Part shown: positions 58,563 to 64,000 of the stretch, in pieces
Layout: the number at the start of each line of letters is the position of its first letter
How positions within the stretch are numbered: the first letter of the stretch is position 1
From: Pseudonocardia cypriaca
Lineage (GTDB): Bacteria; Actinomycetota; Actinomycetes; Mycobacteriales; Pseudonocardiaceae
Reading direction: 5' to 3'
Assembly (NCBI RefSeq): GCF_006717045.1
Contig: NZ_VFPH01000003.1
Location: 1,054,001 to 1,118,000 of the forward strand
Length of the DNA: 64,000 nucleotides
Position numbers and translations under genes: made by a program
The notes under the pieces: generated by a model
Databases searched by the model: none
What the model was told of the DNA's origin: nothing
Seen by the model: only the letters and a program-made list of their open reading frames with translations

Positions 58563-60015
58563 GGTTGTCCGCCGCCCACGCGCGCAGCTCGGCCTCCGCC
58601 TCCTCGTGGGTGAGGGGGCCGCGCTCCATGCGCAGGGCGAGCAGGTGCTTGTAGGCCTTGCCGACCTGCGGACCCGGGGGGATGCCGAGCAACCGCATGA
58701 TCTCGTTGCCGTCCAGGTCGGGACGGATCGACTCGAGCGCCTCCTGCTCGCGCAGCCGGGCGATCCGCTCCTCGAGGGAGTCGTAGCTGCGCTGCAGCGC
58801 GGCGGCCCGGCGGCGGTTGCGGGTGGTGCAGTCGGAGCGCACGAGCTTGTGCAGCCGGTCGAGGAGCGGGCCTGCGTCGGTGACGTAGCGGCGGACGGCC
58901 GAGTCGGTCCACTCGCCGCCCGAGTAACCGTGGAAGCGCAGGTGCAGGAACACCAGCTGGGCGACCTCGTCCACGATCGCCTTCGAGTACTTCAGCTCCC
59001 GCAGCCGCCTCCGCACCATCTTCGCCCCGACCACCTCGTGGTGGTGGAAGCTGACGCGACCGTCCGGCTCCTTGCGGCGGGTGTCCGGCTTGCCGATGTC
59101 GTGCAGCAGCGCGGCGAGGCGGAGCACGAGGTCGGGACCGTCGGTCTCCCGCTCGATCGCCTGCTCCATGACGACGAGCGAGTGGGTGTAGACGTCCTTG
59201 TGCTGCATGTGCTCGTCGATCGCGAGCCGCATGGCGGGGACCTCGGGGAGCACCTGGTCGCAGAGCCCGGTGTCGACCATCAGCTCGATGGCGCGCCGCG
59301 GGTGGGTGCCGATGATCAGCTTGTTGAGCTCGGCCTGCACGCGCTCGCGGCTGATGCGGGCCAGCTCACCCGCCATGTTCGTCATCGCGACGAGAACTCG
59401 TTCGGCGGGCGTGAGGCCGAGCTGGGAGACGAACCGGGCGGCCCGCAGCATCCGCAGCGGGTCGTCGGCGAACGACTCCTCGGGCGCTGCCGGCGTGTCG
59501 AGGGTGCCGGCGGCGAGCGCGGCGAGGCCGCCGTACGGGTCGACGAACCGCCGCTCGGGGCCGGTGAGCTCAACAGCCATCGCGTTGACCGTGAAGTCCC
59601 GCCGGACGAGGTCGTCCTCGATCGTGTCACCGAAACGCACCACCGGGTTGCGGGAGACCCGGTCGTAGGCGTCGGCGCGGAAGGTCGTGATCTCCACGGT
59701 GGTGCCGCGCCTGCGCGCGCCGACCGTGCCGAAGGCGATGCCCGCGTCCCAGATCGCGTCGGTCCAGCCGTCGACGACGGCGAGGATCTCCTCGGGCCGG
59801 GCGTCGGTGGTGAAGTCCAGGTCGGAGACCTCGCGGCCGAGCAGCGCGTCGCGGACGCTGCCACCGACCAGGTAGAGCCGGTGGCCGGCGTCGGCGAACC
59901 GGACGGCGAGCTCCTCGGCGACCGGGCCGATCGTGACCATCTGCACCACCGCATTCTCCTGGGCTCGCAGAAGATCGGGGGGCGCGGCGCCGGAGGCCGT
60001 GGCGGGTGCGGACAC
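58555..60015 (-). CDS. cca: CCA tRNA nucleotidyltransferase (PcnA-like)
   Basis: A 486-residue class II nucleotidyltransferase. YLVGGSVRDALLGREVSDLDFTTDA holds the catalytic GS and DxD, RRDFTVNAMAVEL and DDPLRMLRAARFVSQLGL follow, and the middle HD domain has RLAALLHDIGKPDTR. It adds or repairs the 3' CCA of tRNAs. In actinobacterial genomes this gene is usually called pcnA. Actinobacterial members are distinct from poly(A) polymerase in role. It is divergent from the Nudix gene (mutT4-like), as in mycobacteria. Confidence 0.93.
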   Translation of the reverse strand: MSAPATASGAAPPDLLRAQENAVVQMVTIGPVAEELAVRFADAGHRLYLVGGSVRDALLGREVSDLDFTTDARPEEILAVVDGWTDAIWDAGIAFGTVGARRRGTTVEITTFRADAYDRVSRNPVVRFGDTIEDDLVRRDFTVNAMAVELTGPERRFVDPYGGLAALAAGTLDTPAAPEESFADDPLRMLRAARFVSQLGLTPAERVLVAMTNMAGELARISRERVQAELNKLIIGTHPRRAIELMVDTGLCDQVLPEVPAMRLAIDEHMQHKDVYTHSLVVMEQAIERETDGPDLVLRLAALLHDIGKPDTRRKEPDGRVSFHHHEVVGAKMVRRRLRELKYSKAIVDEVAQLVFLHLRFHGYSGGEWTDSAVRRYVTDAGPLLDRLHKLVRSDCTTRNRRRAAALQRSYDSLEERIARLREQEALESIRPDLDGNEIMRLLGIPPGPQVGKAYKHLLALRMERGPLTHEEAEAELRAWAADNLS

Positions 60016-60115
60016 GGCGCGCCAGTCTATGCGTCGCCCGTTCGGGGGGCGACGAGGATGGGCGGCGCGCGGCTCGCGGCGGCGTTCAACGCCCCTCGCT
60101 CGTTACGATCCCCAC

Positions 60116-60610
60116 ATGTCCTCATCCCGCGGCCGCTCCGGGGGGCGTCGCGGGGGTCGTCCGGCCGAACGGCGCAGACGGCTGCGCACGGTCGACGAGA
60201 CCTCGGCGGGCGGGCTGGTCGTCGACCACGCCACCGGCACGGCCGCGCTGATCGGCCGCCTCGACCGCAAGGGCCGCCTGCTGTGGTCGCTGCCCAAGGG
60301 CCACATCGAGGCCGGTGAGACGGCCGAGGAGGCGGCGGTGCGCGAGGTCGAGGAGGAGACCGGCATCATCGGCCGCGTGGTCGCACCGCTCGGCACGATC
60401 GACTTCTGGTTCGTCGCCGAGGACCGGCGCGTCCACAAGACCGTCCACCACTTCCTGCTCCAGGCACTCGGTGGAGAGCTCTGCGATGACGACGTCGAGG
60501 TCGCCGAGGTGGCGTGGGTGCCGCTCGACGAGCTCGAGGACCGACTCGCATACGCCGACGAACGCCGCCTGATCAGGAGGGCCACCGAGCTGCTGGAGGA
60601 GTCCGCGTGA
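60116..60610 (+). CDS. mutT4: Nudix hydrolase (MutT4-like)
   Basis: A 164-residue Nudix protein with a basic N-terminus (RGRSGGRRGGRPAERRRRLR). The box is GHIEAGETAEEAAVREVEEETGI, and LLWSLPKGH precedes it, as in Ap4A hydrolase/MutT4-like proteins. Mycobacterial MutT4 hydrolyses dATP-type and diadenosine nucleotides; the exact substrate here is not shown. ATG at 60116; the end overlaps the DUF6049 gene by 4 nt (GTGA), in the conserved pcnA-mutT4-Rv3909-murJ order. Confidence 0.9.
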   Translation: MSSSRGRSGGRRGGRPAERRRRLRTVDETSAGGLVVDHATGTAALIGRLDRKGRLLWSLPKGHIEAGETAEEAAVREVEEETGIIGRVVAPLGTIDFWFVAEDRRVHKTVHHFLLQALGGELCDDDVEVAEVAWVPLDELEDRLAYADERRLIRRATELLEESA

Positions 60611-63051
60611 AGCCGGTCGCGGCTCTCGTCGCGATCACCCTGCTGACGCTGGCCGGGCTGCTGGGCACCGGTCCGGTCCCCGTCGCGGCCGCGGAGCCCG
60701 CGCAGGGGAGTGCGGCGGACGGGCCGCTGCGGCTGGAGCTCGCCGAGCTGTCGCCGCGGGTGGTCACGGCGGGCGGTCCCCGCGACCTGGTGGTGGCCGG
60801 CACGCTCACGAACACCGGCGACGTCCCGGTGCGCGACCTGGTCATCCGCGTGCAGCGCGGCAACCCCCTCGCCACGGAGGGTGCGCTGCGCGACGCGCTC
60901 GACGGCACTGCCCGCACGGACGCGGTCACGCCGGAGTTCATGCCGCTCCCCGGCGAGCTCGCCCCCGGCGCGCAGCTGCCCGTGCGGCTCACCCTGCCGC
61001 TGCGGGGGGCACCCGAGACCAGCCTCGCGCTCGACACCACCGGCGTGCACGAGCTGCTCGTGAACGTCAACGGGGCGCCGGGGGACGGCGCACGCGCCCG
61101 GCTCGCCGCGGTGCGGATGCTGCTGCCGGTGCTGTCGCTGCCGCCGGACCCGTCGGCTCCCGACCAGGTGCCGCAGGCCACCACCGGCGGGGCCACCCCG
61201 TTCGCGATGCTCGTGCCGATCGCCGACGTCCCGCACCGGCTCGCCACGGTCCCGGGTGAGCCCACCCTGCTCACCGACGACGGCCTGGCCGCCGCCTTCG
61301 CCCCCGACGGGCGCCTCGGTGGGCTCGTGGCGGCCCTGGCGCGCAACGCGCCTGCCGGCTCTCGGGTGCGCGAGGCGACGTGCCTCGCGATCGACCCGGA
61401 GCTGGTGGAGACCGCCGCTCTGATGCGGAGCGCGAACGGTTACCAGGTGCTCGGCCGGGACGGTGTTCGCGTGCCGGGCACAGGTGGCCCGGCGGCCGGG
61501 GCCTGGCTGGACCAGCTCGCGTCGGTGGCGCGCGGGGGCTGCGTGATCGCGCTTCCGTACGCCGACGCCGACCTCGTCGCCCTCACGCGTGCCGGCATGG
61601 CCGACCTCGCCGCCAGCGCGATCACCGACGGGCGGCAGGTGCTGCAGGACGTCCTCCAGACGCCGGTCGTCCCCGACGTCACGTGGCCGGTCGAAGGTGC
61701 GGTCGATGACGCCACGCTCGCGATTGCGGCCAGGGCGGGTGGGCGGTCGCTGCTGCTGTCGGCGGATGCCGTCGAGCAGGGGCGGACGGCGTACGACTCG
61801 GGCGTCCTCCAGATCGCGGGCGGGCAGCGCGCCCAGTTCATGGTCCTGACCGATCCGCTCCTCACCAGGGCCGCTGCGGGCCTCCCCGACGTGCCGGGCG
61901 GCGACCTGGGTGCGGTGCGCAGCGGCTCGGCCCCGTCGGCGAGCCCGGCCGGCACCACGAGCCCGCTCTCCACCCAGGACCTGATCGGCGCGCTCAGCTT
62001 CCGCAGCCAGGAGCAGGAGAGCGTCGCGGCGCGCGCGGGCGGGCCACTCGTGCTCGCCCCTCCGCACCGGTGGACGGCGGACGCTGCTTCCACCGACGCG
62101 CTGCTCGGCGCCGTCGACCAGCTGCTCGACATCGGGCGGATCGTGCCGCGCGGGCTCGACGACGTGCTGGCCGTGGGGCCTCCGACGGGCGCGGCGGCGC
62201 TTCCGGTCACCTATCCCTTGCAGGTCGGCGGCCGTGAGGTCACGGGGCCCGCGGTGGACGAGCTGCGCGCGGCCGCAGGGGACATCGACGATCTCGCCTC
62301 GGCCGCCGTGCCGAACTCCGGCGTCGGCGTCAGCCCGGAGGAGACCTTCACGCCGTTGCGGCGCGGCCTCCTGCTCCCCGCGTCGTCGGCGTGGCGCACG
62401 CGCCCGGCCGAGGCCGAGTCGGCCGCCGCGGATCTGGCCGACCGCGTGGCCGAGCTGCGGGGTTCGGTCCGCGTGCTCGAGCCGCCCGGCCCGTACTCCC
62501 TCGGCACGTCCGACGCGCCGATCCTGATCACGGTGGCGAACGGCCTCCCGGTCACCGTGCGGGTGGACGTGGAGATCCTTCCTTCCTCCGGCCTGCGGGT
62601 GGCCCCGATCGAGCCGCAGGAGGTGCCCCCGCTCGGCAGGCGCCAGGTGCGGGTGAGCGCGGAGGTCACGCGGTCGGGGCAGTTCACCGTGCAGGCTGCG
62701 GTGCGCACCCCCGACGGCGAGCTGCTGGGGCAGCCGAGCCGGTTGCGGGTGCGCTCCACCGCCTACGGCACCATCACCGTGTGGTTGACGGCGAGCGCGG
62801 GCATCCTCCTCGTGGTGCTGGCCGGCCGTCGGGTGGTGCGCCGGATCCGTGGGGAGCCGCGGAGCCGGCGGCCCGGACCGGTCCCACCCGACCCACCCCT
62901 TCCGCCCAGCCCGGAGCCCCCGGCGGGCCCGCGTTCCCACCACACCGGCGACCCGTTCCCGGACCCGCTCGCCGCCACGGACCGCCTCCCGGCGGTGCCG
63001 CACCGCGGCGAGAGGCCGCCCCCCGGCCCACCGCGCGTCCCGAGCCCGTGA
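60607..63051 (+). CDS. DUF6049 exported membrane-anchored protein (Rv3909-like)
   Basis: An 814-residue protein with a signal peptide (VAALVAITLLTLAGLLGTGPVPVAAAEP), a large extracytoplasmic part with beta-sandwich stretches (LRLELAELSPRVVTAGGPRDLVVAGTLTNTGDVPVRDL and the C-terminal LITVANGLPVTVRVDVEILPSSGLRV), and a C-terminal membrane helix (ITVWLTASAGILLVVLAGRR) with a Pro-rich cytoplasmic tail. This is the DUF6049 family, always next to murJ in actinobacteria. Co-translated by GTGA overlaps on both sides. An envelope role is inferred; biochemical function is not known. Confidence 0.88.
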   Translation: MKPVAALVAITLLTLAGLLGTGPVPVAAAEPAQGSAADGPLRLELAELSPRVVTAGGPRDLVVAGTLTNTGDVPVRDLVIRVQRGNPLATEGALRDALDGTARTDAVTPEFMPLPGELAPGAQLPVRLTLPLRGAPETSLALDTTGVHELLVNVNGAPGDGARARLAAVRMLLPVLSLPPDPSAPDQVPQATTGGATPFAMLVPIADVPHRLATVPGEPTLLTDDGLAAAFAPDGRLGGLVAALARNAPAGSRVREATCLAIDPELVETAALMRSANGYQVLGRDGVRVPGTGGPAAGAWLDQLASVARGGCVIALPYADADLVALTRAGMADLAASAITDGRQVLQDVLQTPVVPDVTWPVEGAVDDATLAIAARAGGRSLLLSADAVEQGRTAYDSGVLQIAGGQRAQFMVLTDPLLTRAAAGLPDVPGGDLGAVRSGSAPSASPAGTTSPLSTQDLIGALSFRSQEQESVAARAGGPLVLAPPHRWTADAASTDALLGAVDQLLDIGRIVPRGLDDVLAVGPPTGAAALPVTYPLQVGGREVTGPAVDELRAAAGDIDDLASAAVPNSGVGVSPEETFTPLRRGLLLPASSAWRTRPAEAESAAADLADRVAELRGSVRVLEPPGPYSLGTSDAPILITVANGLPVTVRVDVEILPSSGLRVAPIEPQEVPPLGRRQVRVSAEVTRSGQFTVQAAVRTPDGELLGQPSRLRVRSTAYGTITVWLTASAGILLVVLAGRRVVRRIRGEPRSRRPGPVPPDPPLPPSPEPPAGPRSHHTGDPFPDPLAATDRLPAVPHRGERPPPGPPRVPSP

Positions 63052-64000
63052 CCGACCCGGCCCCGGACGACGCGGTCACGGAGCGGATCCCGATCGTGCG
63101 TCCGGAGCGGGCCGAGCCGTCGCTCGGCCGTTCCAGCAGCCTGATGGCGCTCGGCAGCCTGGCCAGCCGGATCACCGGGTTCCTGCGGCAGGTCGCGCTG
63201 TTCACGGTGCTCGGCGCCACCGTGCTCAACGACTCCTACACGCTGTCGAACACCCTCCCCAACATCGTCTACGAGCTGCTGATCGGCGGTGCGCTGAGCA
63301 GCATGATGATCCCGCTGCTCGTGCGGGCGCAGCGCGAGGATCCCGACGGCGGCGAGGCCTACACCCGCAAGCTGATCACGCTGACCGGCGCGGCCCTCCT
63401 TGTGGCCACGGCGGCCGGTCTCCTGACGGCACCGCTGCTGACCCAGCTGTACCTGGGCGGGCAGACCACGAGCAAGGCCGACCCGGCGCTCGCCACCACG
63501 CTCGCCTACATGCTGCTGCCGCAGATCTTCTTCTACGGCCTGGGGGCGCTGCTGGGCGCGGTGCTCAACAGCCGCGGCTCGTTCGGGGCGTTCGGCTGGG
63601 CCCCGGTGCTCAACAACGTGGTCGTGCTCACCGTCGTCGGCGTCTACCTCGCGGTGCCCGACGACGCCCGTCTGCTCGTGCTGGGCGTCGGCACGACACT
63701 CGGGATCGCCGCGCAGACGCTCGTGCTGCTGCCCGCCGCACGCCGCGTCGGGTTCCGGTACCGCCCGCTTTGGGGCTGGGACCCCCGCCTGACCAAGGCG
63801 GCGAGCCTCGGTGCGTGGGCGATCGTCTACGTGCTGATCGGCCAGGCCGGTCTGATCGTCACGAGCCGGGTGGCCACCGGGTCCGACGGCGGCGCATTCG
63901 CGATCTACACGAACGCGTGGCTGCTGCTGCAGGTGCCCTACGGCGTACTCGGGGTCTCGCTGCTCACGGTCCTGATGCCGCGCATGTCCCGGGCCGCGGC
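63048..64000 (+). CDS. murJ: lipid II flippase MurJ (MviN), 5' part
   Basis: The first 317 codons of a MurJ/MviN protein; it continues past the window. After an N-terminal extension (TDPAPDDAVTERIPIVRPERAEPSLGRSSS) come membrane segments with the family pattern LASRITGFLRQVALFTVLG, NIVYELLIGGALSSMMIPLLV and YMLLPQIFFYGLGALLGAVLNSRGSFGAFGWAPVLNNVVVL. MurJ moves lipid II across the membrane for peptidoglycan synthesis. In mycobacteria the protein has extra C-terminal pseudokinase and binding domains; whether these exist here cannot be seen. GTG at 63048 overlaps the previous stop. Confidence 0.95.
   Translation, partial: MTDPAPDDAVTERIPIVRPERAEPSLGRSSSLMALGSLASRITGFLRQVALFTVLGATVLNDSYTLSNTLPNIVYELLIGGALSSMMIPLLVRAQREDPDGGEAYTRKLITLTGAALLVATAAGLLTAPLLTQLYLGGQTTSKADPALATTLAYMLLPQIFFYGLGALLGAVLNSRGSFGAFGWAPVLNNVVVLTVVGVYLAVPDDARLLVLGVGTTLGIAAQTLVLLPAARRVGFRYRPLWGWDPRLTKAASLGAWAIVYVLIGQAGLIVTSRVATGSDGGAFAIYTNAWLLLQVPYGVLGVSLLTVLMPRMSRAA

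Noticed and set aside
60103..63003. 966-codon open frame on the minus strand
   Set aside because: Antisense to the DUF6049 gene, with Arg/His/Gly-rich nonsense composition and no recognisable domain.
1..64000. tRNA genes, CRISPR arrays and prophage or secondary-metabolite clusters
   Set aside because: No T-loop GTTCGA-type sequence in a cloverleaf context, no spaced repeat array and no phage or PKS/NRPS gene were seen by eye. A tRNAscan and CRISPR search would settle this.

Overview
The window is chromosomal DNA from a high-GC actinobacterium, very probably Pseudonocardia or a close relative. The signs are about 70 percent GC with strong third-position bias, many GTG and TTG starts, dense ATGA and GTGA overlaps, F420-type enzymes, DUF5318 and DUF6049 proteins, and the actinobacterial order of housekeeping genes on the right. 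I see no tRNA, rRNA, CRISPR array or intact insertion sequence. Genus assignment is inference.

Left part (1-32 kb) is mostly accessory metabolism and regulation. It holds a kinase/F420-oxidoreductase fusion, a quinone oxidoreductase with a divergent HxlR regulator, and an MFS exporter and TetR pair sharing a 24-bp perfect palindrome. Next come a membrane protein, PCu(A)C copper chaperone and Tat-exported DyP peroxidase operon, a TldD/PmbA pair, an ArsR regulator with an operator in its promoter spacer, and a DUF2339 membrane protein. Two GT2 glycosyltransferases lead into TrmB and a stand-alone nitric oxide synthase oxygenase, followed by a secreted beta-helix protein. Further right are two small hotdog/NTF2-like genes, a NYN protein and an amidohydrolase, a 3-oxoadipate CoA-transferase/enol-lactone hydrolase operon, a ribosomal-protection tetracycline-resistance-type GTPase, and an F420 (DUF385) enzyme with its TetR regulator and twin operators.

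Right part (32-64 kb) is the origin-proximal core in Streptomyces-like order: dnaB, rplI, rpsR, ssb, rpsF, GT87 genes, ponA, a DUF5318 protein, a PadR regulator, ino1, leuS, yqgE, cca/pcnA, a mutT4-like Nudix gene, a DUF6049 protein and murJ (cut by the window end). oriC is expected beyond the right edge. A parS-like site inside leuS fits this. dnaB is separated from the rpsF operon by a strong terminator and has its own regulatory region with a LexA/SOS box and a cluster of DnaA-box-like sites.

The least ordinary signals are: a 47-bp repeat found twice, each copy readable in the same frame and orientation (GGWxPAExAEPAGRV); an orphan copy of the NrdJ C-terminal (TSCPD-type) domain with an NrdR-box-like palindrome before it; an 0.8-kb gene-free segment bounded by 19-bp direct repeats and packed with hairpins; a leader ORF overlapping the tetracycline-protection gene; a 13-codon ORF linking the two CoA-transferase subunits; and an SD-sequestering rpsF leader.
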